Below the pieces are notes generated by a model, which saw nothing but the letters and a program-made list of their open reading frames with translations, had not been told where the DNA came from and ran no database searches. From NCBI RefSeq assembly GCF_026626635.1, contig NZ_JAPNKA010000001.1, positions 12,632,501 through 12,696,500 on the forward strand: 64,000 bases of DNA, written 5' to 3'. The translations under genes were made by a program, and so were the position numbers. Positions 52,483 through 60,629 of this stretch are shown piece by piece. Within the stretch, counting starts at the first letter, position 1; each line of letters opens with the position of its first letter. Source of the stretch: Archangium lansingense. Its GTDB lineage: Bacteria; Myxococcota; Myxococcia; Myxococcales; Myxococcaceae.

Positions 52483-55227
52483 TCAGCGGCCGGTGCGGGC
52501 CGGCACCGTCCTCGGCGAGGAGAGGAAGGACTCGACGCTGGAGCCCTGCGCCGCCTTGAAGGCGATGCACAGGTCCATCCCTTCCAACATCTGGGCGAGC
52601 ATCCGGGTTCCACCGGGGGCGCGCTCCAGCCGCTGGGTGAAGAAGGCGGCGGCCTCCTGGCGGTGCACCGGGTCGCAGTAGGAGCCGGCCGACCACGCCA
52701 GAGCCCCCACCATCTCCTCCGGCAGCCGCCCGGCGAGCGCGTCGTAGTTCTCCTTCACGAAGGCGTAGGCCACGTCCCGCGTGCGCACGTCCCAGCTCGC
52801 CCCGAAGAGCAGGCCGTCCACCTCGCGCATGTCCACCGAGGAGTCCAACAGCAGCTTCAGGTTCTCGCTCACCAGCGCCGGGTCGCTGAAGCCCGACAGC
52901 GCGTTGATGAGCTGCTCGCGCTTGTGCCGCTCCTTCTCCGAGCGCATGGCCTTCATCAGCTCGCCGTGCAGCGCGGCGTCCCCATGGGCGGAGGCGATGG
53001 CCAGCGTGGTGCGCACCAGCTCCGGAGCAATCGCCTTGCTGTCCGTCAGCCACTTGCGCGTGAGCTGCCGGGCCTCGCCCACCAGCCGCGGGTCTCCGCC
53101 CTCCTCACCGGCGATGCCCAGCAACATGGGACGCAGCAGCCGGGTGTCCTCGTCCTCGTTGGCGCGCGGGGTGAAGCCGAGCGCCCGGGCCCGCGCTCCA
53201 TAGGTGTCGCGCAGGAAGCGCGCCCGGTCCGCGTGGCGCGACTCGGAGAGCAGCGAGGGCCGGAGCATATTCAGCAGCTCCAGCGACGCCTGGAACACCT
53301 GGCGGTCCTTCTCCCCGGCCAGCCCCGGCACCAGGCCAAGTGCGTCCGCGGCCGGCATCGCCCCGGCGTTCACCAGCGCCTGCACGTCACCGATAAGGGC
53401 CACGCGCTCGGCGCGCGAGAGCTGGCGGCTCTCGGTGGAGAGCAGCCGGCCCAGCATCTGCGTATCCAGCGCGGTGCGGAAGTAGCCGGCGCCGTCCGCG
53501 TTGGGCAGTACCCAGGTGGGGCACGCCTTGGCCTCGGGCAGGGGCAGCTCGGCCGACTCGCCCTCCAGCACGGTGCACGCGCGGCCGGACACCTTGCCCG
53601 AGCCGTAGCGCACGCACAGGGGCACCTTCCACTCCTGCTTCGCGTCTCCCGACGAGCCCAGCGGCAGGAAGCGGCTCTGGGAGAGCCTCACCACCGGCAC
53701 CTTGCCCGAGCAGTCCAGCCGCGTGGTAACGAGCGGCGCACCACCCTGGTCCAGGAAGGAGCCCAGCACGCCGGACACGTCCCGGCCCGCCTCGGCCGAG
53801 AGCGCCTCGAGGAAGTCCTTCGCGGTGGCGTTGCCGTGGGCATGGGTGCGCAGGTGGCGCTGCACCCCGCGCTGGAAGACGTCCCGGCCCAGCCAGCCCT
53901 CCACCATGGCCAGCACCGCGGCGCCCTTGCCGTAGGTGATGCCGTCGAAGGCGTTGTGGATGTCGTCCTCGCTCACGATGGGCTGGCGGATGCGGCGCGC
54001 CGTCACCAGGCTGTCGGCGCCCAGCGCGTACGCGCGGCTCCGCACCCGCTCGATGGGGGCATCCCACGTGGGCTGGGCCGACTCGATGATGCGCGGCGTG
54101 GCCCAGGTGGCGAAGGCCTCGTTGAGCCACAAGTCGTCCCACCACGCCAGGGTGACGAGGTTGCCGAACCACTGGTGCGCCAGCTCGTGCGTCTGCGTGT
54201 TGTAGAAGCGGCGCTGCCGGTTCAGCGAGTCCTCCCCCGGCTTCGCCAGGATGGAGGCCGAGTTGAACGTCACCAGGCCCGGGTGCTCCATGGCGCCGCC
54301 GAGCAGCGGCACCGACAGCACGTCCAGCTTCTCGTACGGGTAGGGCGTGCCGAAGTAGCGCTCCAGGTGGCCGAGAATCTCCGGCGTCACCTTCGCGGCA
54401 TAGACGCCCTCCGCGCTCCGCCCCTTGAGGGTGACGATGCGGGTGCGCACGGCCTTCTCCCCCGAGGGCTTCGCCTCGAGGAAGTCGAAGGGGCCCACGC
54501 CGAAGGCGATGAGGTAGCTGGGCACCGGCTGCGTCCGGGCGAAGCGGTAGGTGGTGCCGCCCGAGGCGCGCGGCTCCTCGTTCACCAGCGGCGTGTTGGT
54601 GACGGCCACGTTGCCCGCGGGCACGTGGAAGGTGAGCTGCCAGGGCACCTTGAAACCCGGCTCGTCGAAGCACGGGAAGACACGCCGCGCGCCGATCGGC
54701 TCGAACTGGGTGTAGGCGTACCACGCGCCCTCGTCCTGGGCTCGGAAGGCCCCAGACGTCTCACGCTCGGAGAGCTGGCCCTCGTAGACGATGCGCAGGC
54801 GCGCGGCGCCGGGCTTCAGCGTGCTCGCCGGGACGAAGCCGAGGAAGTCTCCCTTGCCCTTCACCGGGGTGAGGCGCTCGGACTTGCCGTCCACCGTGAG
54901 GGTCGCCTCGCGCACAGTGAGGTGACGGCCGTGGAGCCAGAGAGCGTCAGTGGCCTCCTTCACCTCCAGCTCCATGTCCACCACGCCCTGGAAGACAGGG
55001 GCCGCCGGGTCGATGGTCAGCTCGACGGTGTAGCCCGTGGGGCGCACCTGCGAGGGCAGGCGCAGGTCCGGCGAGGCGGGCGTGGGCCGGGGCGCGGCCA
55101 CGACTTCCACCGAGGGGCTCGGCGAGGAGGAGGGGTCAGCGTCCGGGGTGGGAACGGGCTGGCGGGCCCCACAGGCCGTCAGGGCGGCCAGGAGGGCGAA
55201 CGAGGCGCGTCGGGTCGTTCTGGGCAT
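52483..55227 (-). CDS. M1-family metallo-aminopeptidase lipoprotein
   Basis: A 914-residue aminopeptidase with a lipoprotein signal (ASFALLAALTACG, Cys19) and a Pro/Ser linker, so an exported enzyme. The M1 fold shows VRPTGYTVELTIDP, FEPIGARRVFPCFDEPGFKVPW, the exopeptidase motif LGGAMEHPGLVTF, and zinc motif HELAHQWFG with Glu 18 residues on in LNEAFATW. The exopeptidase motif is GAMEH instead of the usual GAMEN. A C-terminal ERAP1-like helical domain is present. It removes N-terminal residues from peptides. The frame is open to 55470, but the ATG at 55227 begins the signal peptide. Confidence 0.93.
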   Translation of the reverse strand: MPRTTRRASFALLAALTACGARQPVPTPDADPSSSPSPSVEVVAAPRPTPASPDLRLPSQVRPTGYTVELTIDPAAPVFQGVVDMELEVKEATDALWLHGRHLTVREATLTVDGKSERLTPVKGKGDFLGFVPASTLKPGAARLRIVYEGQLSERETSGAFRAQDEGAWYAYTQFEPIGARRVFPCFDEPGFKVPWQLTFHVPAGNVAVTNTPLVNEEPRASGGTTYRFARTQPVPSYLIAFGVGPFDFLEAKPSGEKAVRTRIVTLKGRSAEGVYAAKVTPEILGHLERYFGTPYPYEKLDVLSVPLLGGAMEHPGLVTFNSASILAKPGEDSLNRQRRFYNTQTHELAHQWFGNLVTLAWWDDLWLNEAFATWATPRIIESAQPTWDAPIERVRSRAYALGADSLVTARRIRQPIVSEDDIHNAFDGITYGKGAAVLAMVEGWLGRDVFQRGVQRHLRTHAHGNATAKDFLEALSAEAGRDVSGVLGSFLDQGGAPLVTTRLDCSGKVPVVRLSQSRFLPLGSSGDAKQEWKVPLCVRYGSGKVSGRACTVLEGESAELPLPEAKACPTWVLPNADGAGYFRTALDTQMLGRLLSTESRQLSRAERVALIGDVQALVNAGAMPAADALGLVPGLAGEKDRQVFQASLELLNMLRPSLLSESRHADRARFLRDTYGARARALGFTPRANEDEDTRLLRPMLLGIAGEEGGDPRLVGEARQLTRKWLTDSKAIAPELVRTTLAIASAHGDAALHGELMKAMRSEKERHKREQLINALSGFSDPALVSENLKLLLDSSVDMREVDGLLFGASWDVRTRDVAYAFVKENYDALAGRLPEEMVGALAWSAGSYCDPVHRQEAAAFFTQRLERAPGGTRMLAQMLEGMDLCIAFKAAQGSSVESFLSSPRTVPARTGR

Positions 55228-55322
55228 GGCGCACGGTCTAGCCCAGGACGGGCAGGCGGGGTAGCGACAGGCGGTGGGAGCCCCCTTGCCTGCCACCCCA
55301 CTTCCGGGTGGAGTGCGCCGCC

Positions 55323-56309
55323 GTGTCCGCCCCCGCTCCGTCCCCCGAGTCTCCGCCCCTTCCCCCGCTCCCGCCCGCACGGCTCGTCCAGGTGCAGGGG
55401 CAGCGTCCGTCTCCGGTCGTAGGGTGGCTCGCCAACCGGCTGATGGATGGGGTGTGCGCGCTGCCCGCATCCTGGAGGGATGGGCTCGCCCGCTTCGTGG
55501 GCCGGCTGGCGTTCACCCTGGGCATCCGCCTCCGCGTGGCCCTGGAGAACCTGACGCACGCCTACCCAGACATGAGCGATGCCGAGCGGCGGAAGATTGC
55601 GCTCGGGGCATACATCACCATGGCGCGCGTGGTGCTCGAGTCCATCGACACGAAGGAGCACGTGGAGACGTGGTGGGAGGCCGAGGACATAAAGGGCGAG
55701 GCGTGGGAGGCGCTCAAGGCGAACATCGCGAAGGGCCAGGGCGCGCTGCTGGTGACGGCGCACTTCGGCAACTGGGAGCGCGCGGGAAAGATGCTGCTGC
55801 GGCGCGGCATTCCCCTCAACGCCCTGGTGCGCCCGCTGAAGGGCGCGCTCAACATGCGCATCGTGGACAACCGCATCGCCGCGGGCGCGGGGCTCATCTA
55901 CCCCAGGGGCGCCATCGCCGAGGCAAATGAGGCGGTGCGGCTGGGCGAGACGGTGCTGATGCTGTTGGATCAGTCGCTGCCGGCGAAGGCAGCGGCGTTC
56001 GTGCCCTTCTTCGGCAGGCCCGCCTCCACCACACCGGCGATGGCGGTGGTGGCGAAGCGCACGGGAGCGCCGGTGTTCGTGGTGATGGGGATTCGGGACG
56101 AGAGCGGGCAGAAGCTGCGGCTGGAGGTGGAGGGGCCGATTCTTCCGCCCGAGGACCTGGGTAAGCAGGACGCCCTCACGGCGCACACGGCGGCGGTGAC
56201 GGCGGTGCTGGAGAAGTACGTGCGGCGCTACCCGGACCAGTGGCTGTGGCTGCACCGGCGCTGGAAGGTACAGCCGCCGTCGGAAGGTCAGGCCGCGCTC
56301 AAGAGTTGA
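55323..56309 (+). CDS. LpxL/HtrB-type lysophospholipid/lipid A acyltransferase
   Basis: A 328-residue acyltransferase. After a Pro-rich N-terminus and hydrophobic helix, motifs of the LpxL/LpxM family appear: LRVALENLTHAYPDMSDAER, GQGALLVTAHFGNWERAG (HxxxxD/E box), LIYPRGAIAEANEAVRLGETVLMLLDQSLPAKAAAFVPFFGRPASTTPAMAVVAKRTGAPV, and YPDQWLWLHRRWK. It would transfer acyl chains to lipid A or related glycolipids at the inner membrane. Start GTG 55323 with GGGTGGAG upstream; an in-frame GTG at 55308 is possible. It is followed 13 bases later by a phosphatase gene. Confidence 0.88.
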   Translation: MSAPAPSPESPPLPPLPPARLVQVQGQRPSPVVGWLANRLMDGVCALPASWRDGLARFVGRLAFTLGIRLRVALENLTHAYPDMSDAERRKIALGAYITMARVVLESIDTKEHVETWWEAEDIKGEAWEALKANIAKGQGALLVTAHFGNWERAGKMLLRRGIPLNALVRPLKGALNMRIVDNRIAAGAGLIYPRGAIAEANEAVRLGETVLMLLDQSLPAKAAAFVPFFGRPASTTPAMAVVAKRTGAPVFVVMGIRDESGQKLRLEVEGPILPPEDLGKQDALTAHTAAVTAVLEKYVRRYPDQWLWLHRRWKVQPPSEGQAALKS

Positions 56310-56322
56310 ATCCCACGGGCAG

Positions 56323-56991
56323 ATGACTCGGACCCTCTTCATCGGCGACGTGCACGGCTGCTCGGAGGAGCTGGACGCGCTGCTGCGCGAGTGCGGCTAC
56401 CGCCGGGGAGACCGGGTGGTGCTGGTGGGGGACCTGGTGGCGAAGGGCCCGGACTCAGCGGGCGTGGTGCGCCGGGCGAGGGAGCAAGGGATGCTCGCGG
56501 TGCGGGGCAACCACGACGAGCACGTGCTGCGCTGGCACGCGGGGAAGATGCCCGCGGGCAAGAAGCTCAAGCGCGAGCACAAGCAGGTGCTGGACACGCT
56601 GGAGGACGAGGACTGGGCGTACCTCGAGTCGCTGCCCGTGCACCGGCACGTCCCCGAGCTGAACGTGCGCGTGGTGCACGGGGGATTGGTGCCTGGCGTG
56701 CCGATGGAAGAGCAGGAGCCGGAGCTGATGCTCAACCTGCGCAGCATCACGCCGAAGGGAGAGCCCTCGAAGAAGGTGGACGCGGGAGCACCGTGGGCGA
56801 GCCTGTGGAAGGGGCCGGAGCTCGTCATCTTCGGCCACGACGCGCTGCGAGGCGTGCAGCAGTACCCGTATGCCATTGGCCTGGACTCGGGCTGCGTCTA
56901 CGGCCAACGGCTCACCGCGTACGTGCTGCCCGAGGGCCGCTTCTACTCGGTGAAGGCCAGGCGGGTGTACATGGACATCGCCGGGCCCTGA
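56323..56991 (+). CDS. Calcineurin-like metallophosphatase (ApaH/PrpE-like)
   Basis: A 222-residue metallophosphatase: FIGDVHGCSEELDALL (first metal motif), DRVVLVGDLVAKGPDSAGVVRRAR, LAVRGNHDEHVL, VRVVHGGLVPGV and LVIFGHDALRG. Family members dephosphorylate phosphoproteins or symmetrical dinucleoside tetraphosphates; the substrate is not clear. The ATG at 56323 follows the acyltransferase stop by 13 bases, so co-transcription is likely. After this gene the base composition changes sharply. Confidence 0.9.
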   Translation: MTRTLFIGDVHGCSEELDALLRECGYRRGDRVVLVGDLVAKGPDSAGVVRRAREQGMLAVRGNHDEHVLRWHAGKMPAGKKLKREHKQVLDTLEDEDWAYLESLPVHRHVPELNVRVVHGGLVPGVPMEEQEPELMLNLRSITPKGEPSKKVDAGAPWASLWKGPELVIFGHDALRGVQQYPYAIGLDSGCVYGQRLTAYVLPEGRFYSVKARRVYMDIAGP

Positions 56992-57152
56992 GCCAGGATA
57001 GGCATCAGCAGACGAGGGACTCCAAGTAGCGCGGTAGTTTCTCACGCAGTTACCACCAGAGGGAGCTTGCAGCTCACACTACAGTTTGAAAAGCTCTCCT
57101 CAAGTTTTGGCCGCAGCAAAGACGCCTACGCATCCCGGCCATACCCAAGATA

Positions 57153-58826
57153 ATGAGCCCACAAAAAGCTAGAGCCAAGCGACAAATCAAGAACAAGAAG
57201 CCGCTCAAGGCCAAGAAGCAGACCAGGGGCAAGAAGCCACTCAAGATCAAGAAGCAGACCACAGTCAGGAAGCCGCTCAAGGCCCAAACCACCGCCCCCA
57301 GCCTCAACGCACCGTCCTCGACCTATCAGCAAACTGGAGTAGCGGTTAACAGCAAAGCTCCAGAAAGCGTTAGGACGGAGGCTCTTTCGAACATCTCCAT
57401 CCCAAATCGATTTGAATCGCTATACAACTCTTTCTCCGGCGAAATCCGTCCCCTCATCGTACCAATTGATTCAGACCTCAAGAGTCTGACCAAACTGAGG
57501 GAAAAAGCACGCATCCAGAATGGCGGACTGCTTGCCCTGCTCCACGGAGACAGTGGGATAGGAAAAACTACTGCTGTGCACTCGGCGGCGGTTCACATGC
57601 CGGAATTGTTCACAGCTGTAGTCAGCGTGCCGCCGACTATAGATTTGCGTGCAGTTCCCGCCTGGCTACAAAGCAACCTTCCTACTCGGGATAGCAAGCG
57701 TTCCATCCTTGTACTCTTCGACGGACGAGAGGTTTCGGATGACAAGGTGGGACTCAAGCAACTACTTGCCAGTCTGAACCAACAGCTCCGGCAGCGCTCA
57801 GACGTCATCTTCTGCTGGCCCACAACAGACAAGAGCTGGCAGGCCGAAATCAGAGATATCGCCAGTCGAATCGGCGGCGGCAACTTCATTCCGGCTGATA
57901 GCGACATCGCCATCCACGGCCCTCCAAAGGAAGAGTGGTCAAAGATCCTTGAGCGACTCCTTCTACGCTTCAGCAAGACCTACGACGACATTGGAATAAC
58001 GACAGATCTAGTTCAGTCTCTCTGTGCGGAATCAGACACGATAGGCGCACTTCTCGGAAAGGTTGGAGGAGTAATCGCAGACAGGATCTCCAATGTTCAG
58101 GCTACCCGCCGACTGCCACGCCTCCTATTCGTCGTCACATCAAGTGGCGACGTAAACGGAGAAGCAAATCGCATCAGGCGCGCCGGAAACCAAATCCTCG
58201 CACCAGAACCCCTGCTCGGCCATTCCCCGCGCTCAGAATCCGGGAAATGGTGGCAAGAGCGCAACAAGAATCCCAACCATCACTTGGGATATATGATATC
58301 GCTTTTCGAGGCCCGGCTGGTTACGATGGGGCCTAGTTCTGTCGTTTATGCGTGCTTGCATCATGATGACGGCGAGTTGTGTGAACTTGCTGTCGAAAAA
58401 GGCGCCAGAAAAGATGCAGGAAATGCGCGCCGAACACTCATGACGACAGATCTCTACCGGTTCCTCCTCGACCAGACGGTTCCAGAGTTCACATCGACGA
58501 GAAAAGGGAGAATCCTCAACGCCACAAAAGAGGCGTATGCCGGAATTCAATCCTTGTCGTCAAAACATCACAAGAAAATCAACACAGCAATTTGCTCGTT
58601 GCTTTCTGAGCATCTCCCAAGCTTCAAGGTTTCGCCCGAACAATTTGAAGTAAATGCTGGAGAGCAAAATCTTTTCGTCGATGCCATCACCGATTGGTCA
58701 GGTGCCACACTGAATCTAGAATTCCACCACCTCAGTGAAGCGCATTGCAAAGCTGCCTCCATGGCGTCCTACATCATGGACAAGCTCAGGGCCTATTCAA
58801 TTCACTACAATCTCATTCCTCGCTAA
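57153..58826 (+). CDS. Low-GC P-loop NTPase with Lys-rich repeat N-terminus
   Basis: A 557-residue protein not recognised as a named family. Residues 15-46 are three 12-residue Lys-rich repeats (KKPLKAKKQTRG type), probably DNA- or RNA-binding. A STAND/AAA-like NTPase follows: Walker A LLHGDSGIGKTTAV (about residue 130) and a Walker-B-like strand RSILVLFDGRE (about 186). The C-terminus has FVDAITDW...LNLEFHHLSEAHCKAASMASYIMDKL, which could be a degenerate nuclease-like or sensor domain; this is weak. The gene is much poorer in GC than its neighbours (33 and 24 G+C of 60 in two lines counted), and its ATG lacks a strong ribosome binding site. Likely acquired; defence function is possible. Confidence 0.72.
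   Translation: MSPQKARAKRQIKNKKPLKAKKQTRGKKPLKIKKQTTVRKPLKAQTTAPSLNAPSSTYQQTGVAVNSKAPESVRTEALSNISIPNRFESLYNSFSGEIRPLIVPIDSDLKSLTKLREKARIQNGGLLALLHGDSGIGKTTAVHSAAVHMPELFTAVVSVPPTIDLRAVPAWLQSNLPTRDSKRSILVLFDGREVSDDKVGLKQLLASLNQQLRQRSDVIFCWPTTDKSWQAEIRDIASRIGGGNFIPADSDIAIHGPPKEEWSKILERLLLRFSKTYDDIGITTDLVQSLCAESDTIGALLGKVGGVIADRISNVQATRRLPRLLFVVTSSGDVNGEANRIRRAGNQILAPEPLLGHSPRSESGKWWQERNKNPNHHLGYMISLFEARLVTMGPSSVVYACLHHDDGELCELAVEKGARKDAGNARRTLMTTDLYRFLLDQTVPEFTSTRKGRILNATKEAYAGIQSLSSKHHKKINTAICSLLSEHLPSFKVSPEQFEVNAGEQNLFVDAITDWSGATLNLEFHHLSEAHCKAASMASYIMDKLRAYSIHYNLIPR
57195..57290 (+). repeat. 36-bp tandem repeats in the NTPase N-terminus
   Basis: Three units beginning at 57195, 57231 and 57267, each starting AAGAAGCC(G/A)CTCAAG or a one-base variant. 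Unit length is in frame and codes for Lys-rich 12-residue repeats. Confidence 0.85.
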
Positions 58827-58880
58827 ACATACAGACAGGCCTCTGCGAGGCTCCGGTGTATGCTGGCGGTAGCCACTTCC

Positions 58881-58926
58881 TCACCACGACGCCGTGTACA
58901 CCAGCCAGCCTGCGGACACGTCGAGC
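58881..58926. repeat. Degenerate 46-bp direct repeat, left copy
   Basis: Matches 60333-60377 with about six differences including one indel. On the minus strand both copies can encode DVSAGWLVY(T/A)AS followed by one residue and a stop. The copies flank the secreted/cytosolic gene pair. The rest of 58827-59084 holds no gene that I can support. Confidence 0.7.
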
Positions 58927-59084
58927 AGGCCGTGCCCCCATCAGCCAGGGCAACAAGCTCGGGCGCCACCGCACCGCCGCGCCAACGGTGAGCGCGCTCG
59001 GCAGGAACATGAACAGGCGCCATGTGAGGAAGCGCGACCTGTATGCTGCTCTCCGGTAGTGCCTCTTCGCACCGGAGGAGTCCC

Positions 59085-59621
59085 ATGCACTTGCGCGTCT
59101 TCCTGATGACCGTGCTCCTGTGGAGCTTGCCGACAGCCGCCCAGCAACCGCTGCTTGAGTGTGGCAACACCTACGAATGCTGCATCCGCAAGTACCCCTC
59201 CCTGGAGTCCTGCGGTCCCGGTAACGAAGCCGCCAGAGCCGTCCGGGCCATCGACTCCGCGACAGACTCCGCCAACATGGCCACGGCCATCGATGGAGAG
59301 GCTATCAACAGCCAATTGGTGCACATCGCACGCCACCTGGCGCTCATCCTTGAGTTGGAGCAAGTGGGTGGCGTGCCACCAGGCGAGCCCCCGAACAAGC
59401 AGACGCACGGGCATTGGTGGCGTGAAATCAAGACGGCCGTGAGGAACATCCACCAGAAGCTCAAGAACTGCCGCAGCCGCAGTCAGCTCATGGCGTCTCT
59501 TGGCAAAGCCAGGAACCACCCGGCTCGTACTCCCGAGCAGATCGCCGACATCGAAGCCCGCCTCGTTGAAGCAGCCAGGAAGATGGGGGAGCAGGCCGGT
59601 GAATTGCTGCCCTGCGGCTAG
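59085..59621 (+). CDS. Small secreted protein, putative toxin of a pair
   Basis: A 178-residue protein with a signal peptide (LRVFLMTVLLWSLPTAAQ) and six or more cysteines in the mature region (LECGNTYECCIRKYPSLESCG, LKNCRS, LLPCG). The body is helical with THGHWWREIKTAVRNIHQKL, a His-Trp-Trp pattern that recalls short toxin domains of myxobacterial polymorphic systems, but no family can be named. GGAGGAG lies four bases before the ATG at 59085. The cytosolic partner gene starts eight bases after its stop. Export plus partner suggests toxin/immunity; this is inference. Confidence 0.7.
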   Translation: MHLRVFLMTVLLWSLPTAAQQPLLECGNTYECCIRKYPSLESCGPGNEAARAVRAIDSATDSANMATAIDGEAINSQLVHIARHLALILELEQVGGVPPGEPPNKQTHGHWWREIKTAVRNIHQKLKNCRSRSQLMASLGKARNHPARTPEQIADIEARLVEAARKMGEQAGELLPCG

Positions 59622-59629
59622 GAACGAAT

Positions 59630-60319
59630 ATGTCCACGCGGCGCCCTGTCGAGTCCCTGCTTCTGGATCTACCCAACGAAGAGCCCTGGTACGAGCTGAA
59701 GTTCCAGCTCCGGGAGCTGGATGCCGACCTGGACGAGCTCCTCTCGCGCCTCCAGAAGCAGAAGACCCACCTGGGGCGCAAGGAGCAGGCCACCCAGCTC
59801 TGGAGTGAGTTGTACGAGCTCTACATCCTCGAGGACCACGACGCAGAGGCCCATGCGCCACGCGCCGTGCAGCTTGCCCAGAGCCTGCTCACCCTGCCTC
59901 CAGAGCACGTGCCCGAGTGGGGAGATGCAGCCTCGGCCCAACGATGTGACTTCGAGCTCCCCGAGGAGATGCTCGCCTGCGAGTCGCTCTCCCTGGCGCA
60001 ATCGAAGCTCACGGATTATCTGGAGGGAGCCATCGCCCATCTCTCCGATGCCCACCAGGCAATCCAGCACACCCTGGACGCGAGTGGCTCCGTTCACGCC
60101 GTGCTCGGGCACGTCCTCCAGCATGCCACGCACAGTCAGCAACTCCTCCAGGGCCCTGCCCGAGCACATGTCCAGTCAGCTTGGCGGTGGAGCGTCCCCT
60201 ACTGGCGCTTGATGGATCCGGAAGCCGCCGCTGCCCACGACGCCCGCGTCGCCAAGGCAGAAACCGAACTGGCGGCCATCGAAGCGGAGCTTGATGCCGA
60301 AGAGCCGAAGAAGCCCTGA
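59630..60319 (+). CDS. Cytosolic partner of the secreted protein
   Basis: A 229-residue soluble, strongly helical, acidic protein (LKFQLRELDADLDELLSRLQKQKTHLGRKEQ, LTDYLEGAIAHLSDAHQAI, KAETELAAIEAELDAEEPKK) with coiled-coil-like ends and no signal peptide. No family recognised. It starts eight bases after the secreted protein gene with AGGAACGA upstream, so the two are one unit. It may be an immunity protein or chaperone for it. A degenerate direct repeat begins 13 bases after its stop. Confidence 0.72.
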   Translation: MSTRRPVESLLLDLPNEEPWYELKFQLRELDADLDELLSRLQKQKTHLGRKEQATQLWSELYELYILEDHDAEAHAPRAVQLAQSLLTLPPEHVPEWGDAASAQRCDFELPEEMLACESLSLAQSKLTDYLEGAIAHLSDAHQAIQHTLDASGSVHAVLGHVLQHATHSQQLLQGPARAHVQSAWRWSVPYWRLMDPEAAAAHDARVAKAETELAAIEAELDAEEPKKP

Positions 60320-60332
60320 AGCGAGGCGCTCT

Positions 60333-60377
60333 TCACCGCGACGCCGCATACACCAGCCAACCTGCGGAGACGTCAGC
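60333..60377. repeat. Degenerate 46-bp direct repeat, right copy
   Basis: Counterpart of 58881-58926. Its right edge coincides with the point at which the AraC-type remnant loses homology, so it looks like a recombination junction. Confidence 0.7.
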
Positions 60378-60606
60378 CCACCGTCCCCGAGTGCTCCAGT
60401 TGCAGCGCGCGTCCCAGCCCGCCCACCACGAACCGCTCCGGCAGGGGGCTCGCACGCCCGTCCTCGATGAGCCGCGCGGGCTCACCGAGCTGAAGCACCA
60501 CACCCGCTCCCGCCACGTCCGGCAGGATGGGGACCCGCCGGTCCTCGGCACTCCCCGTCAGGCGCCACACGCAGTCCACGTGCTGGACGAGCGAGGCGGG
60601 TGCTGA
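60373..60606 (-). pseudogene. Remnant of an AraC-type regulator N-terminal (DUF6597-like) domain
   Basis: The minus-strand frame reads SAPASLVQHVDCVWRLTGSA, then VPILPDVAGAGVVLQLGEPAR and PERFVVGGLGRALQLEHSGTVG before a stop at 60373. This is the order of the DUF6597 domain found before AraC-type helix-turn-helix domains (ILPDG-like, FVVGGL and LExSGxVxVLG motifs). The helix-turn-helix half is missing, ILPDG reads ILPDV, and no start codon fits. It lies 24 bases after the universal stress protein stop. The truncation point abuts the right-hand degenerate repeat. Confidence 0.6.
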
Positions 60607-60629
60607 CAGGGAGTGCGAATGCAGCCTCG

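Noticed and set aside
52663..55422. 919-codon plus-strand frame
   Set aside because: It is the antisense of the M1 aminopeptidase gene, whose motifs are unambiguous.
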